Of a DNA stretch of 29,920 bases, positions 1-7,036 are shown one piece after another. A model generated the notes under the pieces. It made no database searches. It had not been told where the DNA came from and saw only the letters and a program-made list of their open reading frames with translations. Each line of letters starts with the position of its first letter. Positions within the stretch are counted from its first letter, which is position 1. Source of the stretch: JAJYVT01 sp027339205 (GTDB lineage: Bacteria > Actinomycetota > Acidimicrobiia > Acidimicrobiales > RAAP-2). The stretch spans positions 1 through 29,920 of the forward strand of contig DAHWOV010000077.1 in assembly GCA_027339205.1 (NCBI GenBank), written 5' to 3'. The position numbers and the translations under genes were made by a program.

Positions 1-2284
1 CGCCGTCGGTGAGCAGCTTGGGCAGGAGGAGCGTCCTGAAGCCTCTCCATAGGGTGAGCGGCAGGTTGGCCCCGAACGAGTTCGACAGCACCAAGGTGAC
101 GCTCGCCACCATCGCCACCATCGCGAAGACGGGGTCGACGAGCCCGGTGGCCGCTGCCGGCACCCCGACCGAGTTCAGCGCGAGCGCGACGGCCAGGTTC
201 TGCTTGGTCTTGTGGTAGCTCTCCGTCGCGATGTCATAGGCGTCGGCGACCGCTCCCAGCCGCTCGGAGACGAGGATCACGTCAGCGGCGTCGATGGCGA
301 TGTCGGTGCCCGCCCCGATGGCGACGCCGACGTCGGCCTGCATGAGTGCGGGGGCGTCGTTGATCCCGTCGCCCACCATCGCCACCCGGGTTCCGTCTGC
401 CTGCAGCGCTCGCACGATGTCCGCCTTGGCGCCGGGCAGCACCCCGGCGCGGACCTCGCCGATGCCGACTTGGCCTGCCACCGCGGCGGCGACGGTCTCG
501 CTGTCGCCGGTCACCAGGCAAGGCTCCATACCCCGGGCTCGCAGGGCGGCGACGGCCTCGGCGGCGTCGGGGCGTAGGGCATCGGCGATCCCGATCGCCC
601 CGAGGAACGTGCCGCCGGCGGCGGCCCACACCACCGTCTGGGTGGCGGCCTCCGCCTCGGCACCGAACGCATCAGGTGCTGGCGCCGAGAGCCGACCGGC
701 AATGAAGCCGGGTCTGCCGACCACGACCCGCCGCCCGCCGACGATGCCTTCGACCCCGTCGCCGCTGAACGAAACGAATTGCTCGACGTCGGCCACGTCG
801 AGACCGGCATCGAGGGCGCGATCGACGATCGCCCGGGCCAGGGGGTGCTCAGAACGGGCCTCGACCGCCGCCGCCAAATTCACGAGGCCGACCTCGTCGA
901 TGCCTGGGGCTGCCAGCACGCTCGCCACCGACGGCCTCCCGGCGGTGAGGGTCCCGGTCTTGTCCAAGACGATGCGTCGGACCTGTCCGAAGATCTCGAA
1001 GGCGTGGCCAGAGCGCACGAGGATGCCCTTCTCCGCGGCGCGTCCCCCGCCGCGCATCATCGCCAGCGGGGTTGCCATACCCAGCGCGCACGGGTAGCCC
1101 ATCACCGCCACCGCGCTCATGGCGAACAGACCCCGGGCTGCATCGGCGTGGCCGACCACCACGAGCGGCACCAGCGACCACGAGATGAGCGCGCCGAAGC
1201 TGATCACCAGCACCGCGGGGACGAACCAGGCCGAGATGGCGTCGCTGAGGGCGATGATGCCCGGTTTGAGGGCCCGGGCTTCCTCCACGTAGCGGGTGAC
1301 CTGGGACAAGAAGCTGTCCTCACCCACCTTGGTGACCTCGACGTCCAGGCTGCCTGACTCGTTGATCGACCCGCCGATCACCGGGTCACCAGCCGTCTTC
1401 TCGGTCGGCACCGCCTCGCCGGTCACCAGCGCCTCGTTCACACTCGAGGCGCCATCCACCACCCGGCCGTCGACCGGCACCGCCTCGCCGGGACGCACCC
1501 GCACCCGGTCCCCGACGACGACGGTTTCGATGGGGACCTCGATCTCGGTGCCTTCGCGGATCACGCGGGCGGTCGGCGGCTGGAGCGCCATGAGCTTGGC
1601 CACCGCCTTGGAGGTGCGGGTGCGCAGGTAGCCCGACGTGTAGCCCGACAGCAGGTGGTAGGTGGTGATGAACAACGCCGCGCCGAGGAAGTCCGGGACG
1701 CTGAACGTCTTGTCGAAGAAGCCGAGGATGCCGCCGAACAGCCCGCCGAATGCGCCGAACTCGAGCAGGACGTGCTGATTGAGGATCCCGCGCCGAAGCG
1801 ACGGCCACGCCATGGCCAAGATGTTGCGGCCCACCACGAACACCTGGACGAGCGCCAAGGTGAGCACCATCCATGGGAAGATCTGCTCGCGCACCCCTGC
1901 CCACATAGCCACCATCAGCCCGAGCGCGATCGCGCTCAGCAGCCCCGATATCCGCAGTCGGTCCAGTTCGCGGTGCAGGTCTTTCTCGCGCGCTTCGAAG
2001 CCGGCGACCTTGCGAGGGTCTCGCACCGTGTAGCCGACGTCTCGGATGGCGTCGACGATCGCCTGTGGTGAGACCCGATCGGGGTCGAAACGGACCAGCG
2101 CCTCCTCGTGCGCCAGGTTCACCGACGCCTCTGCCACCCCGTCGAGGCCGGTCGCTGCCTTTTGGATCGTCGACACACAGAAGGAGCAGGACATCCCGCC
2201 GATCTTCACCTGCAGGCTGCCCCGCGACCCGCCAGTGCCCTCGTCGACTCGAGGCGGCGCTTCGGTGTCAGCCGACCGGTTCAT
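1..2284 (-). CDS. Heavy-metal (probably copper) translocating P1B-type ATPase, C-terminus cut by window edge
   Basis: Integral-membrane pump that exports a soft metal ion using ATP. The ATG at 2284 starts a protein of at least 761 residues. It has an N-terminal HMA metal-binding domain (GGMSCSFC, Cys33 and Cys36), membrane segments from about residue 105, an actuator domain with the VTGEAVP motif, the transmembrane metal site MGYPCALGMATP (Tyr397-Pro398-Cys399), the phosphorylation motif DKTGT (441-445), the nucleotide-domain SEHPLA motif and the hinge GDGINDAP (about 636-643). The reading frame is still open at base 1, so the last residues are missing. The start overlaps the upstream chaperone gene by 17 nt, which suggests translational coupling. 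The oddity is Tyr-Pro-Cys where Cu(I) pumps have Cys-Pro-Cys. The family is certain. Copper as substrate is inferred from the HMA domains and the CueR-like promoter. Confidence 0.93.
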   Translation of the reverse strand, partial: MNRSADTEAPPRVDEGTGGSRGSLQVKIGGMSCSFCVSTIQKAATGLDGVAEASVNLAHEEALVRFDPDRVSPQAIVDAIRDVGYTVRDPRKVAGFEAREKDLHRELDRLRISGLLSAIALGLMVAMWAGVREQIFPWMVLTLALVQVFVVGRNILAMAWPSLRRGILNQHVLLEFGAFGGLFGGILGFFDKTFSVPDFLGAALFITTYHLLSGYTSGYLRTRTSKAVAKLMALQPPTARVIREGTEIEVPIETVVVGDRVRVRPGEAVPVDGRVVDGASSVNEALVTGEAVPTEKTAGDPVIGGSINESGSLDVEVTKVGEDSFLSQVTRYVEEARALKPGIIALSDAISAWFVPAVLVISFGALISWSLVPLVVVGHADAARGLFAMSAVAVMGYPCALGMATPLAMMRGGGRAAEKGILVRSGHAFEIFGQVRRIVLDKTGTLTAGRPSVASVLAAPGIDEVGLVNLAAAVEARSEHPLARAIVDRALDAGLDVADVEQFVSFSGDGVEGIVGGRRVVVGRPGFIAGRLSAPAPDAFGAEAEAATQTVVWAAAGGTFLGAIGIADALRPDAAEAVAALRARGMEPCLVTGDSETVAAAVAGQVGIGEVRAGVLPGAKADIVRALQADGTRVAMVGDGINDAPALMQADVGVAIGAGTDIAIDAADVILVSERLGAVADAYDIATESYHKTKQNLAVALALNSVGVPAAATGLVDPVFAMVAMVASVTLVLSNSFGANLPLTLWRGFRTLLLPKLLTDG

Positions 2285-2477
2285 AGCCGACCTCGGCCAA
2301 CCGCCGGCGCAGGCCCGCTTCGTCGATCTTGGTCTCGTCGTAGGAGACCCGGACCTCGTTGCGAGCCGCGTCGGGCCGCACCGACCGTACGCCGTCGAGG
2401 CGCCCCAGCGCTGAGCGAATCGTGTGTTCACAGCTCGCGCAGTGGATCTCTTGCACCGCAATGGTCGTCACCGCCAT
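2268..2477 (-). CDS. Small HMA-domain metallochaperone (CopZ-like)
   Basis: A 69-residue soluble heavy-metal-associated domain. It has the metal loop IHCASCEHT near the N-terminus, a beta-alpha-beta-beta-alpha-beta pattern and the C-terminal LAEVGYEPVG typical of HMA folds. Such proteins carry Cu(I) in the cytoplasm and hand it to the partner P1B ATPase. The ATG at 2477 is preferred because GAGAGG lies 8 nt upstream. An in-frame GTG at 2486 overlaps that Shine-Dalgarno sequence and is less likely. Its stop lies inside the ATPase start region (17 nt overlap), so the two genes form an operon. Metal identity is inferred, not shown. Confidence 0.88.
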   Translation of the reverse strand: MAVTTIAVQEIHCASCEHTIRSALGRLDGVRSVRPDAARNEVRVSYDETKIDEAGLRRRLAEVGYEPVG

Positions 2478-2531
2478 CACCGTCACCTCTCTTGCTCGAC
2501 GCCTTTGGGGTTGCCGAGCAGCGCCAAGTTC

Positions 2532-2563
2532 ACCCTAAACCTTCTATTCGAATGGAAGGTCAA
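2532..2563 (-). promoter_or_regulatory. MerR/CueR-type promoter-operator for the metal-export operon
   Basis: Read on the minus strand, TTGACC (2563-2558) is followed after 20 nt by TAGGGT (2537-2532). The long spacer is filled by the palindrome ACCTTC-N10-GAAGGT (2539-2560), whose core ATTCGAAT is itself palindromic. An over-long spacer holding a dyad with ACCTTCC-like arms is the hallmark of promoters activated by MerR-family metal sensors such as CueR. The chaperone start lies about 55 nt downstream. No MerR-family gene is visible in this window. Confidence 0.75.
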
Positions 2564-2827
2564 GGGCAGGACGAGGGGACAAGTTGCCTGTCTCACGCCG
2601 GTGCTGCGGGGCATACGAGGGGCGTTCCCGGCGTCGGCGACGAGCACACGCATCCGCCGATAGGAGGTCCTTGCCTGGCTGATCAACGCCCCTAGCGCCG
2701 CATGAGCTGCCTGGACGGATTGTCGGTCCCAGCGGGCATCGACGAAGTCTCACGTCTCGGACAAGAACGCGACGAAGTCGAGAAATGCGCGACTGACAGC
2801 GCACCCGAGCTTCGGACGGTGCCTGCC

Positions 2828-3268
2828 GTGACCAAGCGGGACGTGACCATCGAAGAGCGCCTCGAGCGGTCCACGCCTCGCGCACTCAGCGCTCGGAGCT
2901 GGGCGAATGCCCGCGACTCCGCCGTGAGTGCCGTCCTTGCCACCAGCCCGAGCGACGAGACGAGAACCGTCTGCCTCCTCTCCCGGCTCTGCACGTTCCT
3001 CGCCGCGCATCGCTCCTGGGCGGGCGACGTCACGCCCGACCTCGCTGCGCTGTTGACCCCAGCGTCGATCGACGCCTTCGTGGCCGAGTGCCTTCGGCGC
3101 GGTGAGCACAGAGGTACCGTCGGCGTCTACCGCACGTCGCAAGGGGGCGGGGACGTCACCGATCCGCTGTGCGCGCCCGACGACCCCGACCACGGCTTCG
3201 AGGAGCTGACCGCGGCAGAGTCAGTGGCAGTGGGAGACCGGCTTCTCCTACACCCGGCCGCCGCCTGA
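2828..3268 (+). CDS. Hypothetical protein, possibly a truncated tyrosine-recombinase-like protein
   Basis: The reading frame is open from an ATG at 2702, but third-position GC becomes high only from about 2828, so the GTG at 2828 is the start used here (146 residues). Residues about 15-100 resemble, from memory, the helical N-terminal core-binding region of actinobacterial integrase-like proteins: a helix, an LTPASIDAFVAE segment, then GTVGVYRTS. The catalytic domain that should follow is absent. After a G-rich run near 3140 the protein becomes unrelated-looking acidic sequence and stops. It may be a truncated or frameshifted gene. No good Shine-Dalgarno precedes either start. The stretch 2478-2827 upstream holds the metal promoter and otherwise nothing I can identify. 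Function is not assigned. Confidence 0.4.
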   Translation: MTKRDVTIEERLERSTPRALSARSWANARDSAVSAVLATSPSDETRTVCLLSRLCTFLAAHRSWAGDVTPDLAALLTPASIDAFVAECLRRGEHRGTVGVYRTSQGGGDVTDPLCAPDDPDHGFEELTAAESVAVGDRLLLHPAAA

Positions 3269-3419
3269 TCCCCGGCGAACGCTGCTCCTGCGCGTCCGCG
3301 AGGACCTCTTTGGGCCCGACTCCCCTCGGGGCGGCGGGCTTGGCGATCACAGCGACTGCCACACGCTCCCGTCGCGTGACTTCCACCCCATGTCGGTGAC
3401 CCATAGGGCCCTCACGGTG

Positions 3420-3464
3420 CTTGTGGGCGGGGGTTTCGTCACAAGAGGGCCCCGGGTTTCGTCA
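3420..3464. repeat. Hairpin and short direct repeat downstream of tRNA-Ser
   Basis: CTTGTG (3420-3425) and CACAAG (3440-3445) can form a 6-bp stem with a 14-nt loop, and the 11-mer GGGTTTCGTCA occurs twice (3431-3441 and 3454-3464). It lies just past the 3' end of the tRNA-Ser gene. It has no U-run in the tRNA direction, so calling it a terminator would be a guess. The rest of 3269-3478 shows nothing recognisable. Confidence 0.45.
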
Positions 3465-3478
3465 GGACCCCGCAGCAG

Positions 3479-3563
3479 CGGAGGCGGTGGGATTTGAACC
3501 CACGGTGGGTTGCCCCACACACGATTTCCAATCGTGCCGATTCGGCCGCTCTCGCACGCCTCC
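3479..3563 (-). tRNA. tRNA-Ser (anticodon GGA)
   Basis: On the minus strand the acceptor GGAGGCG (3563-3557) pairs with CGCCTCC (3486-3480), with discriminator G at 3479. The anticodon loop TTGGAAA lies between the arms ACGAT and ATCGT, giving anticodon GGA. The long variable arm (GTGGGGCAACCCAC) is the class II tRNA feature expected for serine, and GGTTCAAATCC is the T-loop. CCA is not encoded. It is transcribed divergently from the SRP RNA. Confidence 0.96.
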
Positions 3564-3593
3564 GGACCCGCAGCTCGCAGCTGCGGCCGAGCC

Positions 3594-3599
3594 AGGCTA
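3594..3599 (-). promoter_or_regulatory. -10 element of tRNA-Ser promoter
   Basis: TAGCCT on the minus strand, 30 nt upstream of the mature tRNA 5' end. This leaves room for a short 5' leader containing the palindrome GCAGCTGC. The -35 is not obvious. Confidence 0.45.
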
Positions 3600-3633
3600 T
3601 CCGCCCCGCCGGGGCACCTCTCTGGCAAACCGG

Positions 3634-3639
3634 TAGCCT
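3634..3639 (+). promoter_or_regulatory. -10 element of SRP RNA promoter
   Basis: TAGCCT on the plus strand, identical to the divergent tRNA-Ser -10 box 34 bp away. A start at about 3646 would place the hairpin CTGCGC-ctg-GCGCAG (3647-3661) at the transcript's 5' end. Confidence 0.45.
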
Positions 3640-3661
3640 GGGTGGACTGCGCCTGGCGCAG

Positions 3662-3772
3662 CCGGCGTTGGGTGCGGTGGCCGGGTCCTGCGCAACGGTC
3701 GCTCGTGAACCGAGTCAGGGTCGGAAGGCAGCAGCTCTCAGCGGGTCAGACCGTGTGCCGTAGCCAACCTGG
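3662..3772 (+). ncRNA. ffs: Signal recognition particle RNA, bacterial small (4.5S) type
   Basis: RNA scaffold of the signal recognition particle; it binds Ffh and helps target nascent membrane proteins. The conserved domain IV tip GTCAGGGTCGGAAGGCAGCAG is present (about 3715-3735), matching the GTCAGG...CGGAAGG.AGCAG signature. Flanking arms can pair: CGGTC with GACCG, and GTTGG (3667-3671) with CCAAC (3764-3768). Ends are approximate and the primary transcript may start near 3646. The position between tRNA-Ser and dnaX is the usual one in actinobacteria. Confidence 0.82.
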
Positions 3773-3935
3773 CCATCGCACCGACCGCCGGCGTCCGCCG
3801 CGACGGCGATTCCAACTCGTCCGCCCGGCTCGCAGTCCTGCGGTCTTGCCTTCGGTCGCTGGCTCTTGTGGAGCACCGCCTTTGGGACGCGGCCACGCCG
3901 GCGGCACACTCGCCCCTGTGCGCGCGACCCGCCGA

Positions 3936-3941
3936 TAGGCT
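3936..3941 (+). promoter_or_regulatory. -10 element for leaderless dnaX mRNA
   Basis: TAGGCT ends 8 nt before the GTG start codon at 3950, so transcription would begin at or next to the start codon. Confidence 0.55.
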
Positions 3942-3949
3942 CGTCGTTC

Positions 3950-5863
3950 GTGCTAGAGCCGACTCCTCGTTCCTCCGACACGGCGCCGTCGGCGGGAAGC
4001 GGAACCGACTTCGTCTCTCTCTACCGGCGCTTCCGTCCGGGCAAGTTCAGCGAGCTGCGGGGCCAGGCCCACGTCGTGCGGGCCCTTCAGGGAGCCGTGC
4101 GGGACAGTCGAGTCGCGCACGCCTACCTCTTCAGCGGCCCCCGGGGCACGGGCAAGACGTCCACGGCGCGCATCCTGGCCCGCGCGCTCAACTGCGCGGC
4201 GCCCGTCGACGGGGAGCCGTGCGGGGAGTGCATGTCGTGCGTGGAGATCGCCCGGGGGAGCTCGTTCGACGTGCACGAGCTCGACGCGGCCTCCAACAAC
4301 GGTGTCGATGCGATGCGCGAGCTCATCGCCCACGCGGCGCTCGCGACGCCGGGCCGCTGGAAGGTGTACATCGTCGACGAGGTGCACATGCTTTCCAATG
4401 CGGCGGCGAACGCGCTGCTGAAGACGCTTGAAGAGCCTCCAGGGCACGTCGTCTTCGTCCTCGCTACGACGGACCCCCAGAAGGTCCCGGCGACGATTCG
4501 TAGCCGCACCCAGCACCTCGAGTTCGGCCTGATCGGCGCCGACACCTTGGATGGGCTGCTCCACGACGTGAGCGCGGCGGCCGGCCTCGGCCTCGGCGAC
4601 GACGACATCGCCGTGGCGGTGCGCAAGGGGCGCGGCTCCGCACGCGACGCCTTGTCCGCGCTCGACCAGGTGGTGGCGTCCGGGTCGGCAGAGGCGCTCC
4701 GCCCCGACGTCGTCGGGCTCACCGAGGCGATGGCCGCAGAGGACGCGCGCCGGCTCCTCGTCGCTGTCGCCTCCCTCCACGAGTCGGGGTGGGGGCCTCA
4801 GCAGATCGCGACCGAGCTCGTGGATGAGCTGCGCCAGGCGTTCCTCGTGGTGCTCGCGCCCGACCTGTGCGCCGCCGCTGGGAGCGAGCGCGAGCGCCTG
4901 TCGGACCGTGCGACCCGCCTCGGACTTGCCCGTGTCGTCCGGGCGATCGAGGTGATCGGTCGCGCCCAAGTGGACATGCGGGACGCCCCCGATCCCCGGG
5001 CGGTGCTGGAGGTCACGCTGGCGAGGCTGGCACGGCCAGAGCTGGACGACTCGACGTCGGCGCTCCTCGACCGGGTCGCCCACCTCGAGCAGATGCTTAA
5101 CCCCGGGGCGCTCGGAGCGGTGCACGCCGCGCCGCCCTCGTTCGCCGCGCCGCCCGCGCACGCCTTGTCCTCGCCCGGACTTCCGACCCCTCCTGCACGG
5201 CAGGCGGACTCCGGTTCGGAGCCTTCACCGGCGCCCTTCGAAGAGCGCCCGGGCCTGGGAGCCCTGCGCCGGCAGCGGGCAGCTGCACGCCCGGTGGAGC
5301 CGGAGACGCCGCCGCGTGCTCCCGACACCCCGCCTCCCGACACCCCGCCTCCCGATGCCGCAGCTCTTGACCCGGCGAGTCCTGACGTGGCCCCGCAGGA
5401 TCACCCGGTTCTCGACCGCGATCGCATCGTCGAGGCGTGGGGCGACCACATCCTTCGCGGTCTCCCCGCACGGGCGAAGGCGCTCTACAGCGCGGGCCGG
5501 TTCGTCTCGGTCGAGCGCAACGTCGCAACGTTCGCCCTGCCCAATGCCGCGCACCGTGACCGGTGTGAAGAGGTGCGCCCTGTTGTCGAGCAGTCGATCG
5601 GCTCGTACTTCGCGACGACCGTGACGCTCGCGCTCACGGTCGAGGAGTCCTCAGTCTCCCAGGCGATCGGGCGCACGAGCCGGACCGGGTCAGGCAGCGT
5701 TGCCAGCGATGCTCGCGATGCCGGCGATGCGTCGGGCACGTCGGAGCCGGATGCCTGGGACCACTCCGACGACGAGGTCGATCCCGACCAGCCGTCGGGA
5801 TCGCTCGAGACCGTCGCGCAGGCGCGCCTCCTCGAGGCCTTCCCTGGCGCGCAAGAGGTCTGA
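3950..5863 (+). CDS. dnaX: DNA polymerase III subunit gamma/tau
   Basis: Clamp-loader ATPase that loads the sliding clamp and links polymerase cores at the replication fork. The AAA+ core begins at FVSLYRRFRPGKFSELRGQ. It has Walker A GPRGTGKT, a four-Cys zinc module (CAAPVDGEPCGECMSC), Walker B VYIVDEVHM, and the sensor and arginine-finger region ATTDPQKVPATIRSR. The C-terminal third is Pro/Ala-rich and acidic, with a PDTPP repeat, then a tau-like segment around VEAWGDHILRGLPARAKALYSAG. The GTG at 3950 (637 residues) is chosen because of the -10 box just upstream; the 28 residues of open frame before it look non-coding. No slippery frameshift site was seen. It is followed 3 nt later by recR. 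Confidence 0.95.
   Translation: MLEPTPRSSDTAPSAGSGTDFVSLYRRFRPGKFSELRGQAHVVRALQGAVRDSRVAHAYLFSGPRGTGKTSTARILARALNCAAPVDGEPCGECMSCVEIARGSSFDVHELDAASNNGVDAMRELIAHAALATPGRWKVYIVDEVHMLSNAAANALLKTLEEPPGHVVFVLATTDPQKVPATIRSRTQHLEFGLIGADTLDGLLHDVSAAAGLGLGDDDIAVAVRKGRGSARDALSALDQVVASGSAEALRPDVVGLTEAMAAEDARRLLVAVASLHESGWGPQQIATELVDELRQAFLVVLAPDLCAAAGSERERLSDRATRLGLARVVRAIEVIGRAQVDMRDAPDPRAVLEVTLARLARPELDDSTSALLDRVAHLEQMLNPGALGAVHAAPPSFAAPPAHALSSPGLPTPPARQADSGSEPSPAPFEERPGLGALRRQRAAARPVEPETPPRAPDTPPPDTPPPDAAALDPASPDVAPQDHPVLDRDRIVEAWGDHILRGLPARAKALYSAGRFVSVERNVATFALPNAAHRDRCEEVRPVVEQSIGSYFATTVTLALTVEESSVSQAIGRTSRTGSGSVASDARDAGDASGTSEPDAWDHSDDEVDPDQPSGSLETVAQARLLEAFPGAQEV
5321..5365 (+). repeat. 15-bp in-frame tandem repeat in dnaX
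   Basis: Two exact copies of CCCGACACCCCGCCT (5321-5335, 5336-5350) and a diverged third (5351-5365) encode PDTPP-PDTPP-PDAAA. They lie in the disordered linker between the AAA+ part and the C-terminal domain. Confidence 0.85.
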
Positions 5864-5866
5864 GCG

Positions 5867-6469
5867 ATGTACACGGGCTCCCTCCGGGCGCTCATCGACG
5901 AGCTCGGCAGGCTGCCGGGAATCGGTCCCAAGTCCGCCCAGCGCATCGCGTTCTACTTGCTCGAGGTCCCCAATGAGGATGCTCGCCGGCTCGCTGAGGC
6001 GGTCGTCGCCCTCAAGGAGCGGACGACGCTGTGCGAGCGCTGCTTCAACGTGGCGGAGCTCGGCCACCTCTGCGACGTCTGTGCCGACACACGAAGAGAC
6101 CCCTGCGTGGTGTGCGTGGTGGAGGACCCCCGCGACATCGTGGCGGTCGAGCGGACGCGCCAGTTTCAGGGCCGCTACCACGTGCTCCACGGCGCGCTCA
6201 ACCCGCTCGAGGGCATCGGTCCGGACCAGCTGCGGGTCCGTGAGCTGCTCGCGCGCATCGACGCCGAGGGTGTGACGGAGACGATCCTCTGCACGAACCC
6301 CAACCTGGAGGGAGAGGCGACGGCGATGTACCTCGCCCGCCTCCTCACCCCGCTCGGGGTCTCGGTCACCCGGATCGCGAGCGGCCTCCCTGTCGGCGGC
6401 GACCTCGAGTACGCGGACGAGCTGACGCTCGGCCGCGCGATCGAGGGCCGCCGCGCCGTCGTTCCGTGA
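5867..6469 (+). CDS. recR: Recombination mediator RecR
   Basis: DNA-ring protein of the RecFOR pathway that helps load RecA on gapped DNA. It has 200 residues, the usual length. Features in order: helix-hairpin-helix LPGIGPKSAQRIAFYLL (about 14-31), a C4 zinc finger (CERC...CDVC, about 56-73), the Toprim motif VVEDPRDIVAVE (about 81-92), and the C-terminal NLEGEATAMYLARLL. The ATG is 3 nt after the dnaX stop, with AAGAGG 8 nt upstream, so dnaX-recR is an operon. The small nucleoid protein gene ybaB, often found between these two genes, is missing here. Confidence 0.97.
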   Translation: MYTGSLRALIDELGRLPGIGPKSAQRIAFYLLEVPNEDARRLAEAVVALKERTTLCERCFNVAELGHLCDVCADTRRDPCVVCVVEDPRDIVAVERTRQFQGRYHVLHGALNPLEGIGPDQLRVRELLARIDAEGVTETILCTNPNLEGEATAMYLARLLTPLGVSVTRIASGLPVGGDLEYADELTLGRAIEGRRAVVP

Positions 6470-7017
6470 CGATGGGCGGCGAGCCCGAGGGCCTCGTCGT
6501 GTGGCTGCTCCGGCACGCCAAGGCGATGACCGATCCGCCGGCGGGAGGGACGGATCACGACCGGCACCTCGCGCCGAGGGGAAGGCGGGACGCCGCCGCG
6601 CTCGGCCGCCGGCTCAGCGCGGGCGACCTCGGCTTCGGCACTGCGGCGCTCCCGGACCTCGTGCTCGCGTCGAGCGCGGCGCGCACGTCGGAGACCGCAG
6701 AGAAGGTCGCCTCGGCGCTCGGCACGCCCGTCGACCGGCGCGGGCGGCTCTACTACGGCTCGACGGCGGACATGCTCGACGAGCTGCGCGGGCTCGACAA
6801 CTCCCTTTGCTCGGTCATGATCGTCGGGCACAACCCGGCGACCCACTCACTCGCCCTCGGGCTCCTCTCCCCCGACGACGGAGCGGGCCGCGCTGCGCTC
6901 GGCTCGTTCCCGACGTGCGCGATCGCCCTGCTCCTCACCCCCGCCACCCGCTGGTCGCAGCTCGCGTGGGGGACGGCGACGCTCGCCGGCTTCGCCCGGC
7001 CACCCTACGACGGCTGA
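6466..7017 (+). CDS. SixA-like histidine phosphatase family protein
   Basis: Small phosphatase of the histidine-phosphatase (phosphoglycerate-mutase-like) superfamily, 183 residues. The N-terminal VVWLLRHAKAM holds the catalytic RH pair, HLAPRGRRDAAALG and LVLASSAARTSETAE match the conserved Arg-containing segments, and VMIVGHNPATH carries the second catalytic His. Closest in design to SixA, which dephosphorylates phosphohistidine proteins; the true substrate is unknown. The GTG overlaps the recR stop (GTGA), so it is the third gene of the dnaX-recR operon. An ATG at 6472 is an alternative start. It is convergent with guaA, 12 bp away. Confidence 0.85.
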   Translation: MTMGGEPEGLVVWLLRHAKAMTDPPAGGTDHDRHLAPRGRRDAAALGRRLSAGDLGFGTAALPDLVLASSAARTSETAEKVASALGTPVDRRGRLYYGSTADMLDELRGLDNSLCSVMIVGHNPATHSLALGLLSPDDGAGRAALGSFPTCAIALLLTPATRWSQLAWGTATLAGFARPPYDG

Positions 7018-7036
7018 GCTACTCCTGAGCTACTCC
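7015..7036. repeat. 11-bp exact tandem duplication between convergent genes
   Basis: TGAGCTACTCC occurs at 7015-7025 and again at 7026-7036. The first copy carries the TGA stop of the phosphatase gene, and the second overlaps the TAG stop of guaA on the other strand. Confidence 0.85.

Noticed and set aside
294..1097. 267-codon plus-strand open frame over the ATPase
   Set aside because: It lies on the opposite strand of the P1B ATPase, whose complete motif set is on the minus strand.
3866..3949. Longer N-terminus for dnaX from an upstream ATG
   Set aside because: Those 28 residues are Arg-rich and unlike DnaX, and a -10 box lies just before the GTG at 3950.
4400..5863. Programmed frameshift producing a short gamma form of DnaX
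   Set aside because: I found no A-run or other slippery heptamer followed by a stem as in E. coli dnaX.
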